Assembly (NCBI RefSeq): GCF_003846445.2
Contig: NZ_CP030139.2
Coordinates: 558,001 to 622,000, forward strand
Direction of reading: 5' to 3'
Length of the DNA stretch: 64,000 nucleotides
From: Synechococcus elongatus PCC 11801
GTDB lineage: Bacteria > Cyanobacteriota > Cyanobacteriia > Synechococcales > Synechococcaceae
Below are positions 49,298-59,200 of the stretch, in pieces. The notes below the pieces were generated by a model. It ran no database searches and was not told the origin of the DNA. It worked only from the letters and a program-made list of their open reading frames with translations. Position 1 is the first letter of the stretch; each line of letters opens with the position of its first letter. The translations under genes and the position numbers were made by a program.

Positions 49298-51388
49298 CTA
49301 GGCGGCTTGCAGGCCACTGTGACGTAGCAATGGTTCCGTAGCCGGTTCGCGGCCCCGGAAGTCGACAAACACCGTCAGCGGATGTTGGCTACCGCCTTGG
49401 GCGAGCACCGTATCGCGGAAGCGGCGACCGAGCGTTTGCACCGCCGTTTCATTGCTGAGATCGACTTCTTCAAAGGCAGAGAAGGCATCGGCACTGAGCA
49501 CTTCCGCCCATTTGTAGCTGTAGTAGCCCGCCGCATAGCCCCCCGCGAAGATGTGCCCGAAGGAGCAGAGGAAAGCATCATCCGGCAGGGGTTGCAGCAC
49601 CGAGGTTTTAGCCGCAATGCGATCGCGAACTGCCTCCACTGTCTCGGTTCCTTGTGGATCGAAGCGGTGATGGAGTTCCAGATCTAGCAAGCTGAAGTTG
49701 ATCTGGCGCAGCATTCCAGACCCTGCCATGAAGGTACGGGCAGCCAGCAGTTTTTCGTAGTAGGCCTCTGGCAGGGGTTCGCCAGTTTGCCAATGACGAG
49801 CCATACCGAAGAGCGTGGCACGGTCGTAGCACCAGTTCTCCATGAATTGACTGGGCAGCTCAACGGCATCCCATTCAACGTTATTGATGCCAGAGCAACC
49901 CGGATGATCGACGGTCGTCAGCATGTGCTGCAGACCGTGACCGAACTCATGGAAGAGCGTTTCCACTTCCGCAAAGGTCATCAGGCTGGGCTGATCACCC
50001 ACCGGCGGCGTTTGGTTGCAAATCAAATAGGCAACCGGATTACGACTGATGGTGCGATCGCCCAACTGGAAACGCGCCCGTCCTAAACAGTCATCCATCC
50101 AAGCTCCACTCCGTTTTTCAGCCGGACGGCTGTAGGGATCGAGATAGAAGGCCGCGATCGCTTCACCCTGTTCGTTCTTGACTTGGAAGTAGCGCACATC
50201 ACTCTGCCAAATCGGGGCTTGGCCATCCGCAGCTTCAATTTGGATGCCGAATAGACGCTGGCAGAGACCAAACAATCCTTCCAGCACCCGCGGCAGTGGG
50301 AAGTAGGGGCGCAGCTCTTCAGCGTTGAAAGCAAACTTGGCTTCCCGTAGCCGCTCCGACCAGAAGCTAATGTCCCACTGTTTCAAGTCGTCAGCTTCCG
50401 GTGCCCCTTGCTCTTGGGCAAAGGCTTTGAGTGCTTCCAAATCCGCGATCGCGGCATCCCAGCTAGCGACTCGCAGTTCTTCTAGCAGTCCTTCGACAGC
50501 TTCGACAGAAGGGGCCATCTTGCTGGCCAAACTCAACTCGGCATAGGTGTTAAAGCCCAGCAGTTGTGCTTTTTGGCGACGCAGCTCCAAAATCTGCTGA
50601 ATCAGCGGCCGGTTGTCCAATTCGCCTTCAGTGGCGCGACGGATGTAAGCCCGATAAACCTGTTCCCGCAGATCGCGGCGCTCGCTGTACTTCAGGAAGG
50701 GGCCAAAGCTGGGAAAATCCAGGGTGATTCGCCAAGGGCCTGCTTCGGGCGTTGCATTGGTTTCACCAGCGGCTTGGGCAGCTTGAGCCGCCAAGGCCAG
50801 CAAACTCTCGGGTAGCCCGACAATTTCTTCCGGTGTGGTCAGCGTCAGGCTAAACGCTTTGGTTGCATCCAGCACGTGGTTACTGAATTCCGTGGAGAGC
50901 CGCGCTAGTTCCATTTGGATGGCGTTGAAGCGCTCTTGTTGTTTGGGCGGCAATCCAACCCCTGCCAGTTCTGCTTCACGAATCGCACTTTCAACAATCC
51001 GTTTTTGTCCGGCATCCAGTTGCGACCACTGATCGCCGTCACGCAGTGCCTTAAATCCTTCGTAGATCGGACGGCTCTGACCGAAACGGCTATAGAACGC
51101 CACGATCGCCGGTTGCATCGCTTGGTAGGCTTCGCGCAGTTCATCACTATTGCGCACGCCCATCAGGTGCCCGACGATACCCCAGCTCCAGCGCAGGCGT
51201 TCTCCAATCTGATCGAGCGGCACCACCAACCCTTCCCAAGTCGGTTCTAGGCTCTGTTCCAACTGGCTGAGTTCTGCTTCTAGGTCCTGCAGCAGGTCAG
51301 CGATCGCGGCGACATCCTGCGGCTGAATCTGATCGAAGGGCGGCAGACCTTCTCCACGCAAGAGCGGGTTTGCGACGGTGCTGGGCAT
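49298..51388 (-). CDS. prlC: M3-family oligopeptidase A (zinc metallopeptidase)
   Basis: The 696-residue cytoplasmic enzyme degrades short peptides, including released signal peptides. The zinc motif HEFGH (His480-Glu-Phe-Gly-His484) sits in VETLFHEFGHGLQHML, followed by the conserved NNVEWDAVELPSQFMENW block that provides the third ligand region, and later AGSGMLRQINFSLLDLELH. Length is normal for OpdA/PrlC. The start is ATG 51388. The 264-base divergent gap to the next plus-strand gene contains no obvious gene. Confidence 0.94.
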   Translation of the reverse strand: MPSTVANPLLRGEGLPPFDQIQPQDVAAIADLLQDLEAELSQLEQSLEPTWEGLVVPLDQIGERLRWSWGIVGHLMGVRNSDELREAYQAMQPAIVAFYSRFGQSRPIYEGFKALRDGDQWSQLDAGQKRIVESAIREAELAGVGLPPKQQERFNAIQMELARLSTEFSNHVLDATKAFSLTLTTPEEIVGLPESLLALAAQAAQAAGETNATPEAGPWRITLDFPSFGPFLKYSERRDLREQVYRAYIRRATEGELDNRPLIQQILELRRQKAQLLGFNTYAELSLASKMAPSVEAVEGLLEELRVASWDAAIADLEALKAFAQEQGAPEADDLKQWDISFWSERLREAKFAFNAEELRPYFPLPRVLEGLFGLCQRLFGIQIEAADGQAPIWQSDVRYFQVKNEQGEAIAAFYLDPYSRPAEKRSGAWMDDCLGRARFQLGDRTISRNPVAYLICNQTPPVGDQPSLMTFAEVETLFHEFGHGLQHMLTTVDHPGCSGINNVEWDAVELPSQFMENWCYDRATLFGMARHWQTGEPLPEAYYEKLLAARTFMAGSGMLRQINFSLLDLELHHRFDPQGTETVEAVRDRIAAKTSVLQPLPDDAFLCSFGHIFAGGYAAGYYSYKWAEVLSADAFSAFEEVDLSNETAVQTLGRRFRDTVLAQGGSQHPLTVFVDFRGREPATEPLLRHSGLQAA

Positions 51389-51652
51389 ACAAGCCGAATA
51401 GAATGCAACTGCTTTTGATTGTGGCGGATGCCAGCGGTAGGCTGCCGTACCAGCCTCTCACTCTGTCTGGAGTTAGCGATCGCCTCTCTCGATGCAGTGA
51501 CTCAAATCCAGTCACGATGATGACTTGCAACTGTAGGGAAATTCTGGCTCCATATCCCCAGACTTCCAGATAGCGCCGCAGGGCTGCTCGGTTAGCATCA
51601 CAGCAGCGCGATCGCACAACCGCTTCAATGGGTTGATCTCACCCAAAACGAT

Positions 51653-52135
51653 ATGACCTTTCAACGATTGGACGCGATCGCAACAGGGATCCTAGCCATA
51701 GCTGCTGGGGGCGTCACCATCGCTGTTACCTGGACACCCTTTTGGGAAACCTGGCAGCGGGCAATCCGTCAACAACAGACAATGGGAACTGTGGTAGCGC
51801 TAGAAATCACCCAGACCTGTCGCCAAATCCAACGCGGTAATCCCTTCAAATGCAGCCGCCGGGAGAAAGAACAATGCCCGGTCGTGCAGTATCAAGCCAT
51901 CGGGGTCAACCAACCGCTGCAGCTGCGGGACTGTTCCCAAAACGCCAGTGTGGGGACGGTATTCGAGGTGATGTATGACCGCCAGTCCCCGACTAATGCG
52001 TATTTAGTGGGACCGTCGACTGGATTCGTAGAAGGAACCTCACGACTTTGGGCCAGCGTGCCTGTGGGGTTCGGCATTCTACTGCTGATCTCGGGGGGCT
52101 CTAAATTCTGGTCGAGTGACCGCGATCGCCCGTAA
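51653..52135 (+). CDS. DUF3592-like membrane protein
   Basis: The 160-residue protein has two membrane helices, near residues 10-28 (ATGILAIAAGGVTIAVTW) and 133-150 (WASVPVGFGILLLISGG). The beta-rich external loop between them contains several cysteines and the segment GTVFEVMYDRQSPTNAYL. That layout is typical of DUF3592 proteins, whose function is unknown. The cysteines (C58, C68 area, C77, C95 area) may form disulfides outside the membrane. It ends 14 bases before a convergent gene. Confidence 0.65.
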   Translation: MTFQRLDAIATGILAIAAGGVTIAVTWTPFWETWQRAIRQQQTMGTVVALEITQTCRQIQRGNPFKCSRREKEQCPVVQYQAIGVNQPLQLRDCSQNASVGTVFEVMYDRQSPTNAYLVGPSTGFVEGTSRLWASVPVGFGILLLISGGSKFWSSDRDRP

Positions 52136-52149
52136 CTCAACCAAGTGCT

Positions 52150-52620
52150 TCAAATTGCCTCGCGCGTAGCTGGGCCAAAGGATTCGGGGCGATCGCCTGC
52201 CCTCACGAGGTTGCGATAGAGCCGTTCAGTCAGTCCTGACTGATCTTGAACAGGCATAAACGCTTCGCCAGGCTGCTCCGGCAACCAAGGCTGAGTCATA
52301 GCGATCGCAGGCACTGATATTTCAAGCGAAAGATGCTCGGATTGTTCAGGAACTTCTCCTAGCAAGAGACGTTCGTAATCTGGGCTGTAGTGGCAGTTGG
52401 GTTGACCCCGTCGCTGCCATAAGGAAAGGATTTGAGCGATCGATACCCAGCGATAGCGCCCTTGGTAAATCGCTTCAACTGTGGCGGGATAAATCCAAGC
52501 TTCGGGGTGACGGGCTCGTAGATTTTGGAGCACCTCGGCAGCACGGACCGCTGATAGTTCAAAGTAGCGTTCCAGCAAGTAGATGACAGCCGCTTTCGTT
52601 GTGGTCACAGTGGGCTCCAA
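52150..52620 (-). CDS. Hypothetical protein
   Basis: The protein is up to 156 residues: TTG 52620 has GGGAGG 12 bases upstream; GTG 52611 (153 residues) is the alternative. The first half is helical and basic-aromatic (VIYLLERYFELSAVRAAEVLQNLRARHPEAWIYPATVEAIYQGRYRWVSIAQILSLWQRRG), suggesting a small nucleic-acid- or protein-binding domain; the second half looks disordered with prolines. I recognise no family. Its upstream region is unusually A/T-rich and contains a near-repeat described separately. Confidence 0.55.
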   Translation of the reverse strand: MEPTVTTTKAAVIYLLERYFELSAVRAAEVLQNLRARHPEAWIYPATVEAIYQGRYRWVSIAQILSLWQRRGQPNCHYSPDYERLLLGEVPEQSEHLSLEISVPAIAMTQPWLPEQPGEAFMPVQDQSGLTERLYRNLVRAGDRPESFGPATREAI

Positions 52621-52639
52621 TGCGACAGCCTCCCAGTAG

Positions 52640-52760
52640 CTGAATTAAAAACTTTTTCGATTGTTTTAACCGACGCAATTTTTATGATGAGGATTTAACT
52701 CAACACAGCAGTTTTGATGATGATTAAACTCAAAGTTTGGTAAAAAGTTTAGCAAATTGG
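52640..52760. promoter_or_regulatory. A/T-rich control region with near-direct repeats
   Basis: Two similar stretches, ATGATGAGGATTTAACTCAA and GATGATGATTAAACTCAA (about 52682-52702 and 52714-52733), lie upstream of the minus-strand gene ending its 5' region at 52620. The A/T richness contrasts with the rest of the window. A regulator-binding site is plausible. Confidence 0.35.
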
Positions 52761-52818
52761 TCACCAGCCATTGTCACCTAGGCTACCGACCGGCTACGAC
52801 CTTCTGGCAAGTCCAGCG

Positions 52819-55005
52819 CTAGTTTTGTCCACCGAGCCCTTGCCAGTCAAAGTCATTGAGTTGAATCGCTAGAATCCCGACTTGCTGGTTGGGGTTGTAG
52901 CTCAAAGACACCCCAAAGGCACGGCGGCTATATTCCAAGCGATAAGTGGTGTTAAAAGCTTCATTGGTGTCGAGGTTAATCGCGCTGGTGACCCCGACGA
53001 GGAAAGGACCGAGCAACTGCTGAGTTGCCCCCAACACCAAGACATTGCGATCGACCAAGCGATCGAACAGGAACGGAGAAAAGCCTTGGCCCGTCGATCG
53101 CAGATAGTCAGCCCGGAGGTTGGTGTAGTCGAAAAAATCTCCGGCAAACTTACCAAGGGTTAAATCAGCTCCAAAGCGATAGGCGAGCGAGTTTTGGCTG
53201 GTGCCGTCGCTATAGTTCGTGATCACACCCGTGATTTCAGGAATGATCCGAAGTCCTGGGGTCACTGGTGCTGAGGTATAACGCAAGCCAGCATCCGGCG
53301 TGGCCGGTAACGGATCTTCGCGCCAGAGCGTAATCGGTAGAGTTAGACCGGTTTCTAGCTGAAAGCGATTGAGATTGGCAAGGGCCGGTGAGGGTTGAGC
53401 GCCCAGTAGATTGGGCTGATCAGTCAGGGCTAACAGATTTTGGTAACTAGCTTGAAACCGAAAATTTAGCCCATCAATGCGTGGAAAGGTGTCACTCGGA
53501 TTCACACCAGCAAGCGCCAGTAAGTTTAACCGCCGGGTCTCTAGCGTCACCCCATAGCTTTGCTGCACAGTTTGCACACCGAGCGAGCCATTGAAACGGC
53601 GCTCTCGGTAGCGATAGTTGAGCAAGAGGTCAAAGAAACCAAAATCCTGCCGGAGGTCTGAGCTAATCCGGCTTTGGGTCCCCAAGTTCTCAGGGTTGAG
53701 ACTGGCCAAATTGGTAATCAGGCTGAACTGGGTATTGGGAGCAATATTGGCGTTCAGTCGTCCCACCAAGCCAAAAGCATCGAGCGGATTGACGGAATTG
53801 ACTTCGACATCGTTGCCCAGCTCGCGGCCCCCTCCGGCCAAGTTAATCGCCCGCTGTAGCAAAAACTGAGGCGTCAAGGATAGCTGGATATTGTTTTCGT
53901 TGATAACCGAAAACTCACGCTCCAAAAATGCCCCGTTGCGATCCACTCCATCAAAGCCAACAGTCAGAATACCGCCTTCTCGCTCCTGCACCACGCTGTT
54001 GTTGTCGGGGAGTGGAATGCGGAGACTGTTCTCGAGCACCAAACCGGAGCCAAAAATCCCTAGGCTGCCCAAGCTACCCGGTGGGGCTTGATAGGTTGCT
54101 TGCGCAGAGCGAATCTCTGCTTGGGGAGGTGCAAAGGGGTCATTCGTGAGGGCAATATCTTTCGCAGTCCAGCCGTCGGGACCGAGATCGAGGCGATCGG
54201 CCTGAAAACGAACATTTTGAACACCGCCGCGAATGTCAAAACCACTGATTTGAGTAGGGAGAACGGCGCCGGGATTAGTCAGGCTTTGGAGGTCACTGGG
54301 GTCGGTATACTCGCCCCCGAAGGCAGAGGTGACCAGCAGTTGACCAATGCGACGAACATTGGTGACCGGTTGTTCGAGTTCTTCAACCGACTGAATGCGA
54401 TCGGCAATATCCGTACTCGGTGGAATGGAGGGATCGAGATCCCGTGCTCCAGTGGGACCTGTATTGAAACGGCCTTGGGCATTGAGCAGGGTGCCGTTTT
54501 CTTGGAGCAGGTTGTAGGTCAGCTGACTGCCCCGTGCTACTTGCTGGCCGCGAAGCAACCAAACCCGCCCTTCGGCCTTGAGGGTATTGGCCTGAAGATT
54601 GACTTGAATCTCGTCGGCAAAGAGAACACCGCCGCGAAAGCGTAATGAAGCACGCCCTTGAGCAATCACTAATTGGCGTTCGCCGTCGAAGCTCTGGCGA
54701 TCGGCCTGTAATCGCACGATGCCCAAGGACTCCAAGTTGGGTAGAGCAGGAGCCGTTTCGGCCTGTGGCTGCGGGGCAGTTGTTGGCGTTGTTACAGGGT
54801 CTGTTGGACTAGCAGCTGGTGTGGGGGCAGGTAGCCGCAGGCTCGGTCGAGCTGGAGGGGGACTGGCATCTTGGGATGGCGGTAGGACAGAACCCGGTGC
54901 TGCAGGACGGGCACTGGCTGGGGATTGGGCGATCGCCTGTTCTACCCGCTCAGTGGGGGCCACAATCTCGGCAACAACCGAAGTGGGGGGCAAACTGTCG
55001 AGCAT
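52819..55005 (-). CDS. DUF3769 outer-membrane beta-barrel protein (LptD-like)
   Basis: The 728-residue protein has a proline/alanine-rich linker (residues 20-90), then an LptA/OstA-like beta region (VRLQADRQSFDGERQLVIAQGRASLRFRGGVLFADEIQVNLQANTLKAEGRVWLLRGQQ), then a long region of beta strands with alternating residues ending in NPNQQVGILAIQLNDFDW, a likely barrel closed at the C terminus. This matches cyanobacterial DUF3769 proteins, thought to be the counterpart of LptD in lipopolysaccharide insertion. No signal peptide is visible at ATG 55005, and a stop lies a few codons upstream, which is odd for an exported protein. Confidence 0.8.
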   Translation of the reverse strand: MLDSLPPTSVVAEIVAPTERVEQAIAQSPASARPAAPGSVLPPSQDASPPPARPSLRLPAPTPAASPTDPVTTPTTAPQPQAETAPALPNLESLGIVRLQADRQSFDGERQLVIAQGRASLRFRGGVLFADEIQVNLQANTLKAEGRVWLLRGQQVARGSQLTYNLLQENGTLLNAQGRFNTGPTGARDLDPSIPPSTDIADRIQSVEELEQPVTNVRRIGQLLVTSAFGGEYTDPSDLQSLTNPGAVLPTQISGFDIRGGVQNVRFQADRLDLGPDGWTAKDIALTNDPFAPPQAEIRSAQATYQAPPGSLGSLGIFGSGLVLENSLRIPLPDNNSVVQEREGGILTVGFDGVDRNGAFLEREFSVINENNIQLSLTPQFLLQRAINLAGGGRELGNDVEVNSVNPLDAFGLVGRLNANIAPNTQFSLITNLASLNPENLGTQSRISSDLRQDFGFFDLLLNYRYRERRFNGSLGVQTVQQSYGVTLETRRLNLLALAGVNPSDTFPRIDGLNFRFQASYQNLLALTDQPNLLGAQPSPALANLNRFQLETGLTLPITLWREDPLPATPDAGLRYTSAPVTPGLRIIPEITGVITNYSDGTSQNSLAYRFGADLTLGKFAGDFFDYTNLRADYLRSTGQGFSPFLFDRLVDRNVLVLGATQQLLGPFLVGVTSAINLDTNEAFNTTYRLEYSRRAFGVSLSYNPNQQVGILAIQLNDFDWQGLGGQN

Positions 55006-55107
55006 CGCAGCCAGTCGATTTCAGCCCAACAATACTACCGTTCCTGCCAAGCGACGCCGGCACTTCAGCAGCCACCACTCCGACTGACCCGATCGCCTAC
55101 ACAACAA

Positions 55108-55132
55108 GGCCACCAGCGATGTGCTAGTGGCC
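55108..55132 (-). terminator. Terminator candidate after psbI
   Basis: Arms GGCCACTAGC and GCTGGTGGCC (read on the minus strand; one mismatch) are followed by TTGTTGTG. It lies about 30 bases after the psbI stop codon. Confidence 0.6.
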
Positions 55133-55162
55133 TCTGAGGAAATTACGATTTAAGACCGGATC

Positions 55163-55282
55163 TTAGTCTTCGAGGTCTTTGCGGCTCGGGGTTCGGGCCG
55201 GGTCACTCGACAGGAAGCCGAAGACAAACAGAGCAACGAAGAAGAGTACGACAACGTAGACCGTAACCTTCAAAGCCAGCAT
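55163..55282 (-). CDS. psbI: Photosystem II reaction centre protein I
   Basis: The 39-residue protein is [20 protein letters not shown] followed by [19 protein letters not shown]. One membrane helix and the conserved [16 protein letters not shown] tail identify PsbI, a small subunit next to D1 and the CP43 side of photosystem II that helps assembly and stability. The ATG is at 55282 with TAATAATG context. It is monocistronic with its own terminator candidate and is too short for most gene callers. Confidence 0.95.
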   Translation of the reverse strand: MLALKVTVYVVVLFFVALFVFGFLSSDPARTPSRKDLED

Positions 55283-55393
55283 TATTAGGGTTCTCCGCGA
55301 GCGTCAGAGCCGTCCAGGGGCGAGCGCCACAAGCGCCCAACAGCCTTCCCATCATACCTGAGCCGATCCCCCATCCCGAGGCTGTAACGGAAG

Positions 55394-56203
55394 TTAGCGA
55401 TCCCAAATCGATCGCAACCATTGCCAAAGCCGCAGGAATCCTTGTTCACACCAGGCAATCGCACGATCCAACCAGTCAACCAAAAACTGGAGCGGATGCT
55501 GGATGTAGCGAACACTGGTGACCTGAGCATCAAGAGTGGTATCCGCGATCGTAGGGGGTAGACCAACACGCAGCGGGGTTCCGGCAAGCGGTTGGACGTG
55601 AGTAGTTGCTGCCGCTGGTAGCTCCAACGGTTCAGGAATAGCCAAAGCAGGAAGTTGGAAGAGTTGAGTGAACGGTCGGAAGGGCAGGAGCAAGAGCGAT
55701 CGCAGGCCGCGCAAGCTGAATCGCCTGCGGGAACTGAGCAGTTGGCGGCGTTGAGCTAACCACCAGACCAGCCGTTGTTGCAGCAATAAACGCTGCTCGG
55801 AGCTGAGAGAGAGGAGTTGATTGTGGTGATCGACCAGGACCAAGCTGCGATCACTTAAATCTGTGGCGACGCCGCGCACGATCGCGCTAGGAGGGCGTCG
55901 TTGGAGCCACGATCGCGGGGACTTGGCTAGCTCAAAGGTCCAGCGCTGGGCGATCGCGAGGACGTCTTGAACCGGATGATCACTGGGCAAAGCTGTAGGC
56001 TCGGCAGCAGGTTGACCAGCCATCGTCGGAATTTGATCGCGCGATCGCCAGAAGGCTAGGAGCGGTACCGCGAGCAGTTCCAGTGTCCAGCGTGAAAAAA
56101 GCTTGAGGCCGCGCAGTTTTTGACGCACGCGATCGCGCCACTGCCGTCCTTGGCGGAGGATAAGATTGAACAGCCGACTCTGGTAGGGACCTGCGGAAGT
56201 CAT
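55394..56203 (-). CDS. Hypothetical protein with membrane-proximal basic region
   Basis: This 269-residue protein starts MTSAGPYQSRLFNLILRQGRQW when ATG 56203 is used; the open frame runs on to 56293, into the divergent gene's start region. It has an N-terminal basic, amphipathic stretch, one short hydrophobic segment (WTLELLAVPLLAFW), and several arginine/leucine-rich helices (QRLLLQQRLVWWLAQRRQLLSSRRR). I know the type only as a conserved cyanobacterial protein without function. It lies 36 bases from the GH38 start on the opposite strand, and about 110 bases upstream of psbI on the same strand. Confidence 0.65.
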   Translation of the reverse strand: MTSAGPYQSRLFNLILRQGRQWRDRVRQKLRGLKLFSRWTLELLAVPLLAFWRSRDQIPTMAGQPAAEPTALPSDHPVQDVLAIAQRWTFELAKSPRSWLQRRPPSAIVRGVATDLSDRSLVLVDHHNQLLSLSSEQRLLLQQRLVWWLAQRRQLLSSRRRFSLRGLRSLLLLPFRPFTQLFQLPALAIPEPLELPAAATTHVQPLAGTPLRVGLPPTIADTTLDAQVTSVRYIQHPLQFLVDWLDRAIAWCEQGFLRLWQWLRSIWDR

Positions 56204-56239
56204 GCCGGATTGCGGAGCCGACCCGATTCTATCCCGCTT

Positions 56240-59200
56240 GTGAAGGCTGACTCTGCTGCGATCGCTGCCCTTGTGACGCTGCTGCGTCGGCAAACAGAAG
56301 TTGACTTACAACCTCAGTGGCGAATTGCTCCTACCACTGTTCAATCTGAAGATTGTCTAATCGCCCAAGGATTCGAGACTTGGCCGATCGCGGAGCGCAA
56401 CGAAAAGCAGCACATTGCTTGGGCGCGAGGTCAGCAAACGTATTGGCTTGCTTGCTGTTGGACGATTCCTGATCGCTGCGATCGCTGGCCCATTGCTGGC
56501 ATGGCCTTGCGGCTAGCGCTGACCTGGTGGGCAGAAGCTGCTGAAGTCTATGTCGATGGACAGTTAGTTCAAACCGGTGATCTCTTTGATTGCAGCAGTC
56601 GAGTGCTGTTGCGGGAAGCAGCTCAACCAAGCGATCGCATTCAGCTGTTACTACGCCTTGTCAGCCCCGGTCACGATGATGGGGCTTTGGTGCGATCGCA
56701 GCTCATCTTCGAGTCCTCGTCAGCCTTGCCGGAACCGAGTTTCTTGGGGCAAGAGCTGGCGGTAGTTGCCAGTTTTACCGAACAGCTGCAACCGGATCTC
56801 CTGCCGAAGCTAGAGGCGATCGCGCAGTCTTTTACGAACTTGGATTGCAGCCAAGCCGATGCACCAAATCAATTGGCGGCACTGCGGGATCAACTGGCTG
56901 CGATCGCTGCACCCATCCCCGATCGCCGAGTGACGCTGCTCGGTCACGCCCACCTCGATTTGGCTTGGCTCTGGCCGGTTGCTGAGACTTGGGAGGCAGC
57001 ACAACGCACCTTTGAATCCGTGCTGAAGCTGCAGGCAGAGTTCCCTGAGCTGACCTTTGGTCACTCGACGCCGGCGCTTTATCAGTGGATTGAAGAGCAT
57101 CGGCCCGATCTGTTCGCTGCTATTCAAGACCAAATTGCCGCAGGACGTTGGGAGGTCAATGCGGGGCCGTGGGTCGAGCCAGAACTGAATCTAGTCAGCG
57201 CAGAATCGCTGGTGCGGCAACTGCTTTACGGGCAGCGTTACAGTGCCAAGACTTTGGGCGTGCAGAACCGCGTTGCTTGGCTGCCGGATAGTTTTGGCTT
57301 TTGCTGGCAACTGCCGCAGCTGCTGCAACAGGCAGGGATCGATACCTTCGTCACTCAAAAGTTGCGCTGGAATGACAGCACCCAATTCCCCCATGGACTG
57401 TTCCGCTGGCGATCGCCCGATGGCAGTGAAGTACTTGCGCTGATGTCGGCATCAATCGGGACTGGGATTGATCCCGAGGCGATCGCTAATTACAGCTGGG
57501 AGTGGGAGCAGCAAACCGGCCTCTCAGAAGCGCTCTGGCTACCGGGGGTTGGCGATCATGGCGGCGGCCCTACTCGCGACATGTTGGAGCAAGCCCGCCG
57601 CTGGCAACAGTCGCCTTGCTTCCCCGAACTGCAATTCGACACACTAACGGCCTACCTCGATCGATTGGGCGATCGAGATCGCCTACCGGTTTGGGATAAC
57701 GAACTCTATTTGGAATTTCACCGTGGCTGTTACACCAGCCATGCCGACCAGAAAGCCTACAACCGCCAAGCGGAAACGGCTTTATATAGCGCCGAAGTCT
57801 GGGCCAGTTTTGCCAGTCTGCTAACGGGCACGGACTATCCCCAAGCCGATTTAGAAGCAGCTTGGAAGGCAACGCTGTTTAACCAGTTCCACGACATTTT
57901 GCCTGGCTCGGCTATTCCCGAGGTCTACGCTGACGCCGACCCTGAATGGCAACAGGCGATCGCTACAGCAGCACAAGTCACGGCAACAGCCATGCAGGCG
58001 ATCGCGGCACAAATTAGCTGGCCATCCGCTCCGAGTCCTACCGCTGAGCCGCTACTGGTCTTCAACGATCTCCCACACGATCGCACTGCCGTGCTGGCGA
58101 TCGACGGACATTGGCGCCTTTTTGATCTGGCAGGACAAGAACTTCTAAGTCAGTTCACACCAACCCAGACTCTTGTGGCGGTGACTGTCACGGGAATTGG
58201 CTGGTTGGGTTTGTGGCGGGAACCCGCGATCGCGACCCTTCCAACGATCGATCCATCTGTGCCGTTAGCGCTTGCCAATGATTGGCTGCAAGCCACAATC
58301 GACCCACGGACAGGGGATCTCCAGCAGCTACGCGATCGCCAAGAACAATCGCTGTTAGACGGCCAAGGCAATCAATTCCAGCGCTTTCAAGACCAAGGTC
58401 AGTATTGGGATGCTTGGAACATCGATCCGGCCTACGAGCAGCATCCTCTTGAAGCACCAGAGTTACAGTCCCTAACTTGGCTAGAGCAGGGCCCACTGCG
58501 CTGGCGGCTAAGACGAGTTTTGCGCTGCGATCGCTCGACGATTACACAGGATTATGTGCTGACGACATCGGATCCTTGGCTGAAGCTGGAAACCACGATT
58601 GACTGGCAGCAACGCCATGAACTGTTAAAAGTTGCTTTTCCGACCACGGTTACAGCTTCTGCGGCGACCTACGAAATGGCAGCTGGCGCGATCGCCCGAT
58701 CGACACAACCAAAAACGCCTGAAGAGGCAGCCCAATGGGAAGTTCCGGCCTTACGTTGGGCTGATTTGAGTGATGAGCAAGGTGGCCTCGCCGTTCTGAA
58801 TGACTGTAAATATGGCTATGACTGTCGCGATCGCCAGCTGCGGCTAACCCTGCTGCGGGGGAGCACTTGGCCGGATCCCCAAGCCGATTTAGGGCAGCAT
58901 CAATTTGCCTATGCGCTTTATCCGCACCCAGAATCTTGGCAAACAGCGGGCGTTGCATCCTTGGCACGTGACTTCAATCAGCCTTTACGAGTTCAGCCCG
59001 TGCGATCGGGGCAAGGCTCCTTGCACCCTAACCAGAAACTGTTGAGCTGGAAGACTGATCAGCTCTTGCCCCTTGCCATTAAACGTTCAGAGGATGGCGA
59101 TCGTTGGCTGCTGCGCTGCTACGAGGCAACTGGTCAGACAGCACAGCTGGAACTGACGGGCGATCGCGCTTGGCAGTTGGGAACGCGTTTGGATGGACTG

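Noticed and set aside
54088-54645. Plus-strand 185-codon frame inside the DUF3769 gene
   Set aside because: It is antisense to a well-supported beta-barrel gene and has no family resemblance.
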